Assembly: GCF_021018895.1 (NCBI RefSeq)
Contig: NC_079386.1
Location: forward strand, 1,879,501 to 1,943,500
Direction of reading: 5' to 3'
Length of the DNA stretch: 64,000 nucleotides
From: Seriola aureovittata
Lineage: Eukaryota; Chordata; Actinopteri; Carangiformes; Carangidae
In this document: piece by piece, positions 48,238 to 58,099 of the stretch
How the letters are laid out: each line of letters opens with the position of its first letter
Numbering within the stretch: position 1 is the stretch's first letter
Made by a program: the position numbers and the translations under genes
The notes under the pieces: generated by a model
Databases searched by the model: none
The model's input: only the letters and a program-made list of their open reading frames with translations
Told to the model about the DNA's origin: nothing

Positions 48238-51200
48238 AAACACTGACCTGAAACATGTCTGTGTTGGTGTCATGGGTGTACTCCACAATGACAGAGTGGC
48301 TCCGTGACAGTGTGTAGGAGATGCTGTGCTGGCTTTTGTTGCTGAGTGCCTGCCAATGGAGAAAACATTATCCAGGTCACATGACAAGGAGAGCTGAAGG
48401 TCTCCTTCAGGACAATCTATCCACAGGACACTTCCTGTTGTAATAAATGATGTGATTTATGATTAAAATGTATTGTTCTGATAGAGCTAAGGGAATGTTT
48501 ACAATGTCTAAGTAATAGTACAGAACATAGATAAAACACATTACTATATTACTATTACATTACTACAGAAAACAAGCAAGGCTGAGAGTCTACAGTCATG
48601 CTAGCAGCTCTGTGCAGCTGTATTTGGGCACAGCTATGATTTGAGCTCAATGCTAATGTCAGAATGCTAACATGCTCACAATAGCTGTGTCCCAATTCAG
48701 GGTATCCTTCTTCAGAGGCTCCTTTTGAAGAAGGATTGTGTCACAGCAGTGAGACTAGACTGTCCCATTTCAAAGGCTCCTTCAAATGTGTCCTTCGTTT
48801 CCTGGGCAACAAAGGCTCCAACAGGTGGATCCTTCGTGGTCCAAACTATCCCAAGATTCATTGCGAACCGTTAATGAAAATCATGTGGCAGTGAACTACA
48901 CCAGGCTGTTAGAATCTTAAAACCTCAAGTTTTTGTGAGAAAAAAAAAGTTATGTGTTGTCAAGGTTTCTAGGCGACAGGAGCCGTGCTTTGAAACGCAA
49001 TGGTAAGGGAGGGAATCATCAATAATAATCACTAATCAATTTTGAAGGTTTACTACTTGAAATGTTACCTCCCTCACTGTGATTTCATTTGTTTTAACTT
49101 TTCCTTCAGAGATTTCAAATTATCATGAAGTTCCATGACAGATGAACTTGATAGTAGAATTTTCTTGTCTCCTAGAGTAAAGAATCTGGTTCCCTTCAGT
49201 CTGACTGACGTCCTGCACTAGAGAAGACCAGTACTATGACTCCTCACCTTTGACACCAGAGGTGTTGAGACATTGTGGATAACATCAGGTTTGACCCCAT
49301 TGGCTTTGGGTCTCTTATAAAGGGCCAGACGACTTCTTCTGCGACCCTTGTCCCCATTGGCCAGTGACCCATTGTGCCTGTGAAGCATAAGAATAAAGTG
49401 TACTTAATTGTAACATTAATTAATTTCAATTTTCATTCACTGATTTATTTCACTTGCATCTACTTTTCCATTTGGATCTCTTGGTTTTTTGCAAAAGCTA
49501 ATGATACAGCTCTTCTGATGGGTGTAAAACGTCCTATTCATTCCAACTGAAAATGTTATGTTATCAATAGGGTAAACTATTTGTTATTAAATCTCCAACA
49601 GTGCAATGCTTTGCTGGATGTGTGAAGTGCTGTTATTCAACACTGTACCTGTCAGTGAAGGTGAAAGATTATGACTCATGTTGATGACTCATAGGTATCA
49701 AAAATCAAATCTACTGAGTATTTACTATTTTGCTGTGATTCTAGACACAGATTAATAAATGTTCAGTACAAATCAAATTAAATTGCGTCTATAGATGTGA
49801 TAATAAAAACAAAAAGACATACACTCTTAATGTATTAACTTGCAGTAACATGAAGCATGACACTGAAGAAAACACTTAAAAGTTAACATGTAATCCATCC
49901 ATCCATCCATCCATTAGCTATACTGCTTATCCTTATAAAGTGGCCATTTGGGAATTTTTTACACATGACCTGCTGCTAAACACTGAAACCTGTTAGCAAT
50001 GTCTAATGGAATGAAATGGAAATGACATGTAATCATTAATTGATTGTTTCATATCCAAAAAGAACATTTTCAACAACTACAACTAGACTTAAAAAACATT
50101 TTATTTACCTATTTAGAAATTGTAGTCTGATTTTAATTTGGTTAAGAGACAACAAATCGTTTGGATCTGATATATCTGTATTTCCTGCCATATGCTTTAT
50201 TTTTCATAATGTTAAAAAATATATATTAGTTTTGCTGGGTCTGACCCTCATTTCACTGCTTTGCTTACGGTTCATTGTACCTTGTCATATGACAAATAAA
50301 ACTCACTTATACCTGGAACATAAAATACAATAATATAAATATATATTATGAAAAAAACATAAACATAGAATATAGTAAAATAATTATATTATAACCCTGC
50401 CCCTTCATATTATTTACTTAAATTAGGAAGATTAGGGGTCCTACAATTGATCCCTGTGGAATACCCCAGAATAATATTTACATACTGAATATGATATTAC
50501 TTTATCACATCCGATATCCTCCAATTTATTGTATTAAATTGAATGAGTTAATATATTATGTGCCTGTATGTAACCCATTGTCCATAGTTAACCTGATTTA
50601 ATCATTTAGGTCAACAAGAGCTGACTCTGTGGAGTCTGATTTCCTGAACCCAGATTAGTTCTAAATAATATAGTATTTACTCAAATAGGCATCAAACTGA
50701 TCCAAATAAAATATCATTTGTCTTTTTGTATTTTTATCTACTGTTACCACTCATGAGTATTTCATGTTATGCTTATAATGAACAGCACTCGCTCCACTCA
50801 TGTCCTGCTGGCCACAGAGAAGCCATGATTGGATGGATGTTGTAAAATGTCAGTGACAGGTAATCTCCCCCTCTCTCTGTAATCACATTGACAGAGAACC
50901 AAGTCATTCTCATCATCCATCAGTGCATGGATCAATAGGTCGAGGAGTGGAAGCATATGTCTGTGTCTCTGTGCTTGGAATAGCACCATACCATCCTCGT
51001 GGGAGAGATATCCTTCTCTCATACTTGTATGCAATATAACACGTCCATTTGTCTGTCTTTTTGTTGTTCCTCGTGGAGTTTAAGGTTTAAATTGGCCACT
51101 GTGGCTCAGTGTGTGAATGAAGATCTTTGTGTGAAGTCAAATGAGCTATTTTCCCTCCGACTAATTGACTCAGATAAAGCTCTTCTGTAAGGTATTTTAC

Positions 51201-52425
51201 AGTAGATTGGGCAAAAAGTCATTCACCTGACTAGTGCCCAGCCTGTCCAACAGAAGAACCAATGAGATGAGTGAAGGGTTTTTGTGATAACAGAGTTATT
51301 GTCACACTAATCCAGAATATTAAGAGGCTACTAAGAAGCTGGTGTCCTTGAAGCCAGCCACAGATTTAGCAGTTGATAAGTACTAAAGAGCTTTTTCTTA
51401 TTACTTTCCAAGGTGCGTGACTTAGTCTGCAAACTAAGCTTCTGGTTTTCTGGGCCAAGAAACCCACTGGATCCCATCTGTTTGGCTAATCGCTATAATT
51501 TCTACCATGGGTGGAGAGATAGATACATAAAGGAATAGCTAAATTAGGATGATAAAATTAGGATGTGGTTAGCCTAGCTTAGCATAAAGACTAGAGAGAT
51601 AGATACCTAAAGGAATAGCTCAGGTAGGATGCTAAAATTGGGACATGATTAACCTAGCGTAGCATAAAGACAGAAGAGATAGCTATATAAAGGAATAGCT
51701 CAATTTGTATGATAAAATTAGGACATAGTTAGCCTATCTTAGCATTAAGACAGGAGAAATAGATACATAAAGGAATAGCTCAATCAGGATGCTAAAATTA
51801 AGATATGGTTAGCCTAGCTTTGCATAAAGAAAGGAGAGATAGATACATAAACAAATAGCTTAATCAGGTTGCTAAAATTAGGATGTGATTAGCCTAGCTT
51901 GGCATAAAGAGCGGAAAGATAGATACATAAAGGAGTAGCTCAATTAGGATGCTAAAATAAGTGAGAATACAGCACTTGAGAGATTGCAAGCTCTTATGAA
52001 TCTAGTTCTTCACTGAATTTAAGCCAAAAGAGACCCACTCCGAGGGGAACCCAAGGACACACACATAGACCTGTGACCCAGAGAAATACAATCCTACCCT
52101 GTCAGACTGAGTATAATTTAAGCCCGGCTTGAATCGGATCTCAAAGACTAGGAACCGAGTGAACGAGTGAAGCCTTACACCTCACACAAGCACACATGCA
52201 GACGCACAGTATGAAGACAATGTCCTGCAAAAGACACACTTCAGTATCTCACCCTAAGACGATGAGCTCGCCGTACTTGACGGGCTCCTTGTCCTCAGGG
52301 AAGACTCCGTCGTGGGGTTGTGAGCTTGTGCTCAGAGGAGGTGAGGACTGGCTCTTGTTGCAGGATGGGCGCAGCTCCAGAGATGGGGGGGGACACAGCG
52401 CCTCTGAGCTACCCTCCAAAACCAT
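38519..52425 (-). CDS. peli3: Pellino E3 ubiquitin ligase 3 (complete)
   Basis: Six coding exons in transcript order: 52425-52253, 49377-49248, 48349-48248, 45965-45741, 40874-40686, 39118-38519. All join in phase to 472 residues, near the length of human PELI3. The start MVLEGSSEA matches the PELI3 type (MVLEGN...), not the PELI1/2 start. Residues 50-273 form the phosphothreonine-binding FHA region with its appendage (KYGELIVLG, NGDKGRRRSRLAL, YTLSRSHSVIVEYTHD, MFQIGRSTESMIDFVV). Residues about 300-472 form the RING-like E3 domain (CGHVHGYHNWG, CPMCRRVGPYVPLWLG, CGHVCSEKT, CPFC). Pellinos bind phosphorylated IRAK in the cytosol and ubiquitinate it in Toll/IL-1 receptor and related signalling. 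A Gly-rich loop in exon 4 and a GTAPASTG insert before CPMC are local features. All zinc-ligand-type Cys and His motifs that I can recognise are present. Confidence 0.95.
40141..40568. mobile_element. TIR element (GTCCCAATTCAGGG family), copy 2
   Basis: Lies in peli3 intron 5 (transcript order). The left end AGCTGTGTCCCAATTCAGGG and the right end GGATGCAGCCGTTGAATTGG (followed by GACGTGGC) are inverted. The core CGCGCAATGAATCTTGGGAT is shared with copy 1. It shows no coding capacity. Confidence 0.75.
40898..40921 (+). repeat. (CA)n close to the peli3 exon 5 acceptor
   Basis: Lies 24 nt outside exon 5, so in the transcript it reads as (TG)n next to the acceptor, where it can serve as part of the pyrimidine/UG-rich tract. 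Confidence 0.9.
41500..41870 (+). repeat. Direct repeat within peli3 intron 4, copy 1
   Basis: GATGAGAAAACTGGGATCAGG, AAGTGGAACAGGGAA, CATCTTGTGGG and GAGAAGATGGAGATGG recur in the same order at 42850-43210. The copies are diverged, with indels. It may be the remnants of a retroelement end; class not identified. Confidence 0.7.
42850..43210 (+). repeat. Direct repeat within peli3 intron 4, copy 2
   Basis: Matches 41500-41870 over most of its length, including the AAATGCAG start and the AAGATGGAGATGGA end. Between the copies, 42660-42790 has several irregular GGCTAGCA(G/T)-type short repeats. Confidence 0.7.
43833..43880 (+). repeat. (TG)n microsatellite
   Basis: About 22 TG units with a short GCGCG end, in peli3 intron 4. 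Confidence 0.95.
44406..45020 (-). repeat. AT-rich dispersed repeat, copy 3 of 3 (inverted)
   Basis: CATTCTGGGAAAGTGGTCTC at 44739-44758 is the reverse complement of the landmark in copies 1 and 2. Ends in CCAATACATTTGCGT, which mirrors the ACGCAAATGTAATATATG start of copy 1. It is the longest copy. Confidence 0.65.
45085..45260 (+). repeat. Teleost interspersed repeat (GGGCAATTTAGAGAC type)
   Basis: GGGCAATTTAGAGACGCC, CCTGCATGTGTTTGGACTGT, GGAGGAAACCCAC and GAGGAGAACATACAAACC are in the order that I recall from a very common fish repeat. It is a fragment with no ORF. Confidence 0.6.
45499..45558 (+). repeat. (CA)n with CG interruptions
   Basis: Imperfect CA array with several GCACAC interruptions, in peli3 intron 4 about 180 nt from exon 4. 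Confidence 0.9.
46062..46157 (+). repeat. (GATGCT)n-type minisatellite
   Basis: Tandem GATGCT/GATGAT units over about 96 nt. It lies about 97 nt upstream of peli3 exon 4 in the transcript sense. The overlapping Asp/Ala-rich and His-rich ORFs are repeat artefacts. Confidence 0.9.
46694..46728 (+). repeat. (TG)n microsatellite
   Basis: About 17 TG units in peli3 intron 3. Confidence 0.95.
47310..47735 (+). repeat. Dispersed repeat with AGGTCA-type half-sites, copy 3, internally tandem
   Basis: Two units of about 150 nt, each with GGCCTTGTGAAC, CAAGGATGAACTGATTAGA and AAAGGTCAAAGGTCAAGGTC. Each holds a perfect AGGTCA-A-AGGTCA (413-425 and 565-577, counted from 47000). Related to 2930-3225 and 24375-24940. 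Confidence 0.65.
48149..48235 (+). repeat. (TG)n microsatellite next to peli3 exon 3
   Basis: About 40 TG units ending 12 nt before the exon 3 boundary at 48248, so in the transcript a CA array starts just after the donor. Confidence 0.95.
48683..49020. mobile_element. TIR element (GTCCCAATTCAGGG family), copy 3, truncated
   Basis: Lies in peli3 intron 2, inverted relative to copies 1 and 2. It keeps one terminus (AGCTGTGTCCCAATTCAGGG), GGTGGATCCTTCGTGGTCCA, and the CAAGGTTTCTAGGCGACAGG core, and fades out after GGGAATCATC. Confidence 0.7.
50175..50345 (+). repeat. Dispersed repeat (TTTCCTGCCATA ... GACAAATAAAACT), copy 1 of 3
   Basis: Shares ATTTCCTGCCATATG, CCCTCATTTCACTGCTTTGC and ACTTATACCTGGAACATAA with 53105-53400 and 57805-58080. 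Same orientation in all three. This copy lacks the CTGTTTAGTGGCAGC block. Confidence 0.7.
51511..51960 (+). repeat. Minisatellite, 80-bp unit, about 5.6 copies
   Basis: AGATACATAA-type unit starts occur at 51521, 51601, 51681, 51761, 51841 and 51921, an exact 80-nt period with no indels but several substitutions. Core phrases: AAAGGAATAGCTCAATTAGG, GCTAAAATTAGGA and TTAGCCTAGCTTAGCATAAA. It lies in peli3 intron 1, ending about 290 nt from exon 1 of the coding part. Confidence 0.9.
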
Positions 52426-52453
52426 GCCCACCGGCCACAACTGGGGCTCGCTT
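52426..52453 (-). other. 5' UTR part of the first coding peli3 exon
   Basis: On the minus strand a strong acceptor (CCTCCCCTCCCCAG) ends at 52454, leaving 28 nt of UTR before the ATG. Therefore at least one noncoding exon and the promoter lie further right. Confidence 0.6.
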
Positions 52454-53104
52454 CTGGGGAGGGGAGGATGGATGTTCAGAGAAAGAGACAGACAGAAAAT
52501 CTTGTGTTACCAATGAAGAAATTTTTCTTCAATGCAATGGAATAACATGAAATAAAACACAAGATAATAGTTGAAAGAAGTACATAAACTTTTTGGTATG
52601 TGGTCACGTCCTCTGTAAATAAAAGTGCTCCCTCCTAACACTTAGCAAACACTATGCGGGAGGCTAATAATCCTATGCTTTGTTAGGATCCATAATCACA
52701 TGGAGTTTACAGTATCAAAATTTGCATGGTTTTATAACTACTTCATAAACATAAAGAGATGAGAGGAAAGAAAATATAACAGCATCAACTGGAGATCAGA
52801 CTCAGTCCACACATGGTCAGTGTGTGTAATGCTAGCTAGCTATAGCTAATGTCTTCACGTTTTATACATTGGCCAATTTGGGGCAAATAAACAGACTGCA
52901 AAAACAGTTAAGTGGTCACGTGATTAAGGGTGAAAACAATAAGCCAATTATCCATTATTACCCAATCCTTAGATGATATATTTTTGGTTATATAGTTTTC
53001 AATGTTAGATTGAAAGTAGAAAATCATGTATCAAACATGGGGAAACCTTCCATAACAGTATTATAATTAGGCTCTGGCATGTGATCAATAATATTGAGTT
53101 TTAC

Positions 53105-53400
53105 AATATTTCCTGCCACATGCAACATTTTTCATAATATCAAAATGATTAATTTATTTATTCAGTTCAGGTTTGCACTGACCCTCATTTCACTGCTTTG
53201 CTTATTGTACATTGTACCCTTGCATGTGACAAATAAAACTTTGCTGTTTAGTGGCAGCATCACTTATAGCTGAAGCATAAAATACAATGATATAAATATG
53301 TATGATTTAAGAAAACAACTGAAACATAAAATACAACAATATATCGTGTATCACGATACTTGGGCGTGACTGTATCGCAATATAACATTTTGGATATCAT
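53105..53400 (+). repeat. Dispersed repeat (TTTCCTGCCATA ... GACAAATAAAACT), copy 2 of 3
   Basis: ATTTCCTGCCACATGCAAC, CATTTCACTGCTTTGCTTAT, GACAAATAAAACTTTGCTG, TTAGTGGCAGC and ATCGTGTATCACGATA match copy 3. Confidence 0.7.
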
Positions 53401-55599
53401 TGGACCCTACTATAAACATATGTCTACATATATGTTATGTACATATTTTCATTTTCAATACCCAATCCTTCACATATAAAGCTTTTAAGTACTGTTATAT
53501 GCACCATTATTAACTACAACCATAGACTGTGGAAACATTACGTCATAATTATATCACCGAATTTTGAAGCCTTGAGGTATCTTTACGCTAGCTGCCACTG
53601 TTAGCATTAACTGTCAGTAAATGATGCTAGAACAAATCATGGACTGTTTAATGGCTGACAGATCTGACCTCTGTTGGTCTTAGTGAACTGCAAAAAAGAC
53701 ACAGTTCACACTGTATCTTTGAAAATATCAAAACTATACAACAAATAAAGGGAAATTGGCAAAACATGTTTATCCTCACAACTACCGGTTTCATTTTGTT
53801 GTTTTGCTAACTTGTCATTGTCATTTGGGTGCAGGAAGGTCACAATGATGGGGGTCATTGTTCCAAAGTTGCGATCTGGGTCAAATGCTGCTGACGTCAT
53901 TATCTATAGCCTTCAGCTTCACATCCATGTTTGCATCCAACTCCAGCAGCCATAAAATCAAATTGTGTTCTTCCTGCAGCACAGAACGGGTGGCTAGCTT
54001 CAGTCTTTGTGACGTTGGCTCTTCTGGTAATTGTCATCCTCTTTATGCAGCTGAAGTACTTTCTGTTTGCTGACCCGGGGCCTTTACAGAGCAGCCAGCC
54101 CATCCTAATAGGATTGGATGGGCACAAGTGATCAAGCTGTTTGCACAACAGCAGATAAACTGATACCTGCATCTCTGAACCCTGCTAATACTCGTGATGC
54201 GATGTGCTGCGCCATTTTACCCGTGGTGATGAATTACACTTCATGACTGCTGGCGAGTGATATGGAGCCCAGGAAGGAGGAGCAGTGAGAACGAGGGGGC
54301 ATGTCCTCTTCAGAGGCTCTTACAGTTAACAAACAGATAACCATCATTGACAAACTGCCACATCGGAGATTCTTAACAAAACCCAGGAGGCGTGCAGCCA
54401 CCAAAACCCAGAGGTGGAGCAGGTTCAGTATCACTGCCTCTTATTTCTACAAGAGCATTTCAAAGCTTTAGATTGCAAACTGTCAAATTAAACTGAGGGC
54501 CTGGCATTAAAACACATACAATCTTAGAAATCCACAATACACCAATAAAATGCCCAGTGACAAGCGTTAAAGAAACTGGCAACAGAGCAGACTATCTCAA
54601 TATGCTTTTTAGCACAATGTGAATATTATGCTAAAAAGAAGAGTGGGATCACTTCTACCACTGAGTCACTGTGTGGATATTTTGACATTCATTTTACACA
54701 AGTCAAACAAAGCTCAGTCCCTGTCTCTGCACTCAGGTTCTAAACCAGTTCTTAATGCTCAAGCCTATTATTAATCAAAAGTGGGCGAGACCACCCACAC
54801 AGTGGAAAGCTAGCGGTGCAAAAGCATGACAAAGCCCTGCAAGCTTTGTTCTCCCTTTGAGCAGATTAGATAATCATTCTGGGAGCGTAAACATAATAAT
54901 ACTCAAAACACTGTCCCCAGTTTGGACTCGCTCCTCTTCCTTCCTGTTTGAATCTTCTGTGTCAGCATCCACAGAAAACAAACCCATATAGACTACACCA
55001 CCCATAAGTGAACTGTCATCATTAGACGTGATCGAATTCTAAAGAGGCACGATGAGAAGAAGACCTCGTCATAATCAAATGATGGATGACAGTAGGCAGA
55101 TTCAGGCAGCCAGTGGCCATTTCATTACCAGAGCTCTCTGTTGCCCTGGCTGGATATTGAGCGTGGTAGTGATGCAGAGTGGATTCATGGGAGGCCACAT
55201 GGACTGAAGCAGCCGGGATGAGAGCGAGGAGGATAAGAGGAAGAGGAAGGAAATGAGAGATGGAGAGAGAACGTTGTGATGTCTTTGTCTCCTCTTTTGT
55301 CTGTGTTGGAAAAATGAGGGATTCAACTATCTGATTTTTTTCTTCCATTATCTCTTCCCTTTTCAATACCAGTTAAGGCCTGTATACTACATGATGGTGT
55401 GGTAACATGAGCGTTGATGAAGAAACAGTATTCAATGAGGATCAGTAACACACCTGAATCTGATCCACTAAACAAGGTTGTCATTGGCCCCAATATCAAT
55501 CTGTTGCATCAGATTAGTGCTTCTCTAAGAAATTCTGATGGGATGGGTCTTATTAGGACCTTTACTCAGTAAAAAAAACAGTCAGGCTCCCTTAATGTT

Positions 55600-56120
55600 A
55601 TTACAATGTCTAAAAACAACTGGACCTATGTTCTATATGTTGGTGAGTTGTGTTCTTACATTTTCCTGAATGTTTCCATCAATTCTCAAGCCAGAGATCA
55701 TATCCTCTATGATCATGTGTCAGTGTGTTTGTCTGACAGAAGTTCAACATTTTTATCTAGTTTTAAGCCACATACACTTTTTACACCTTGGTGGTTTTCA
55801 GCTCTATATTTGAACCAGATGAAGGATTTTAGTCGTCGGACGTCTGGATCTGAAGTTATCAGAGAAACAAGCTGAGGAAATGTTAGACAGCTCAGCTCCC
55901 AGCTGCTGGAGACGTCCTGTCCTGTGTCACTGAAGAGCGTCAGTGAATCTTTAAGTTTTTAAGTCAAACTGCTTTCTTCAGAGTTTCTACTGGTTTTAAT
56001 CCCCTGGTGTGTTTGTTATGGAGAGGAGGACACCTCTGTGGATAATTCAGCTGCTGGTAAAAACCTGCTGAACGTCTGCTTCATAAGTTATCAGAGAAAC
56101 AATCAGAACAAAGGTTAGCA
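55600..56120 (+). repeat. Probable teleost interspersed repeat
   Basis: GAGGACACCTCTGTGGATAA, TTCAGCTGCTGGTAAAAACC and two TTATCAGAGAAACAA blocks are phrases that I recall from dispersed fish sequence. Weak evidence within this window, since only the short TTATCAGAGAAACAA block repeats. Confidence 0.35.
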
Positions 56121-56830
56121 TCAATCTCAGCTCCAGCTCCAGCTCTTCCCTGAGCTCTTCCCAGCTTGTCCTCTACGGAGGACAGAAACTCAATGGAGTA
56201 CCATGCTATTTCATGACATCACCCAACGCCATTACAGACTGTGCTTTTAAATGATCCATAAGACTCTCATGCTTCTGTGTAGACAAACTTTGATAATATA
56301 ATCAAAAGAAAACTTTTACTCCCGAAATCAGCAACTCCTCACAATCACAGGTGTGGGGGCCTGCACTGATTGTCCCAACTCAAATAAGAAAATGTTAAAT
56401 GTTGTGTAAATGTTACACAAACAATCTGTACAGGTATAAAAGAAGCAGCTCTGAGTAAGTAATAAGTATTTTACACCTGTACAGATTTCCACTGTACTTC
56501 TGCTTCACAGGCGATAGAGGATGTAAGGCTTCAGTCCAGTGGTCGAGGTCGCTTAGTGGTTTTTAATATAAAGATGATTTGTTGTTGAAAAGCTACGACC
56601 ACAGCACAACAGCAGAGATGATCATCCTCCTGTCAGAACACGGGAGAGCTTAATAAATATTTTATTGTAAATGTGGAGTCGCTCCTCTTTTCTCCGACTC
56701 TCCACTGTAAATAATCGAAGTGAGAAAATTACCACGAGGATAATCCATAAAAACAAAAGAGCCATGGCTGCCAGGGGTGAACGAGTGAATGCAGATGAGG
56801 AGGAGGAAGAGGGACGGGAGGTGGGAGTCA

Positions 56831-56868
56831 GAGGAGGAGGAGGAGGAGGAGGAGGAGGAGGAGGAGGA
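56831..56868 (+). repeat. (GGA)n array
   Basis: About 12 GGA units in a purine-rich zone (56790-57010). The Gly/Glu-rich ORF here is an artefact. Confidence 0.9.
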
Positions 56869-57023
56869 GAGGGTTTGAAGGGCGAGGAGAGGTGAAGGAA
56901 ATGAAAGGAGGGGCAGATGTCAGACGCTGCTGGAAGAAAAAAAAAAAAACACCAAACCTTTAACGTATCTGTGAGGATGAGGAGGAGAGGAGGGAAAGGA
57001 GGAAGAGGAGAGCAAGGTGGAGG

Positions 57024-57061
57024 GTGTGTGTGTGTGTGTGTGAGTGTGTGTGTGTGTGTGT
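57024..57061 (+). repeat. (TG)n microsatellite
   Basis: Short TG array with one GAG interruption. Confidence 0.9.
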
Positions 57062-57081
57062 TTGGGAGTATGTGTCAGCAG

Positions 57082-57098
57082 GCGCATGTGCGGAAGTG
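57082..57098. promoter_or_regulatory. Candidate promoter motifs (NRF1- and ETS-like)
   Basis: GCGCATGTGCG overlaps CGGAAGTG: an NRF1-like site fused to an ETS/GABP-like site, in a locally GC-rich patch. It could be the peli3 promoter, since peli3 needs an upstream noncoding exon on this side. No matching noncoding exon could be fixed by eye. Confidence 0.3.
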
Positions 57099-57177
57099 GC
57101 GGGCTTTGGCAGGGTGATGGATTGCCTGTTCTGTGCCACGCATTTTCTAATCAACCCACAGCCACATCCTGGGGGTG

Positions 57178-57240
57178 GAGAGAGATAGAGAGAGAGAGGG
57201 AGGGAGAGAGATAGAGGGGGAGAGAAAGAGGGAGGAGTGA
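57178..57240 (+). repeat. GA-rich purine tract
   Basis: Imperfect GAGA/GGAG run, followed by further A/G-rich sequence. Confidence 0.8.
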
Positions 57241-57368
57241 AACAAAGAGAAGCTGTCTGACAAAGGAAGACAAAGGAAGCAGAGGATAATAGAAAGAAAT
57301 AGATGAAGAGAATTCAGTCCATAGGAGCATGGTGGAGTGGCTGTAGGGTCTGTGGTAGGAACGACTGA

Positions 57369-57407
57369 ACACACACACACAGAAACACACACACACACAC
57401 ACACACA
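57369..57407 (+). repeat. (CA)n microsatellite
   Basis: Short CA array with one AGAAA interruption. Confidence 0.9.
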
Positions 57408-57804
57408 GTGTTACACAGCACAACACACTGCAAATAACACCGCCCTGTAAACCCCACAAAACCAGCCAACCAGAACCACGCAGCATAACACACTGTACCA
57501 CAGTGTTACACCAGAGCTCCACATCACAAAGACGTGTCTCTACTAGAAAACACATCATTGTTGTCGTAATGCATTAAGAGTGCAATGTAAGGCAACGCTA
57601 CAAAACCCTGTACAACACAACACACACATTGCATCATCATTGATTCATCACAACAACCAATACACATCTAATTTGGTCTTACTGTCATTATGTGTCAGTC
57701 TATCTTATAGGGTAAACCTTATTGTCATTAATGAACTCATTCATTTCTGGCTCTATAACCCTCAATTCATGTTTTACCAATTGTAGGTAGACTTGGGCTG
57801 ATAT

Positions 57805-58080
57805 TCAATAATATCACAATATTTCCTGCCATATTTAATATTTCTCATAATATAACATGTTTTTGCACGGTCTGCTCTGCTGCTGAGTCCGACCCTCATC
57901 TCACTACTTTGCTTACTGTACATCTAACCTTGGTATGTGATAAATAAAACTGCTGTTTAGTGGCAGCTTCACTTATACCTGAAACATACAATACAATAAT
58001 ATATTACTCCCACACAATAATATCGTATATCATGATATTTCGACTGGCCTGTAACGAGGTATTAAATATATTGCCCAAGC
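57805..58080 (+). repeat. Dispersed repeat (TTTCCTGCCATA ... GATAAATAAAACT), copy 3 of 3
   Basis: ATTTCCTGCCATATTTAAT, CTGCTGTTTAGTGGCAGC, ACTTATACCTGAAACATA and ATCGTATATCATGATATT match the other two copies. Confidence 0.7.
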
Positions 58081-58099
58081 CTGATTGTAGTTATGAAAA

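Larger units (their letters stand above)
52454..56600. other. Probable 5' intron of peli3
   Basis: No coding exon with splice support. Holds the repeats at 53105-53400 and about 55600-56120. The remaining parts are AT-rich and unremarkable. Confidence 0.4.

Noticed and set aside
53900..54172. ORFs on both strands near 53900-54170
   Set aside because: No recognisable family and no consistent splice sites; overlapping frames suggest chance.
56671..56895. Gly-rich ORF
   Set aside because: It is the translation of a GGA array, with no splice signals or family match.
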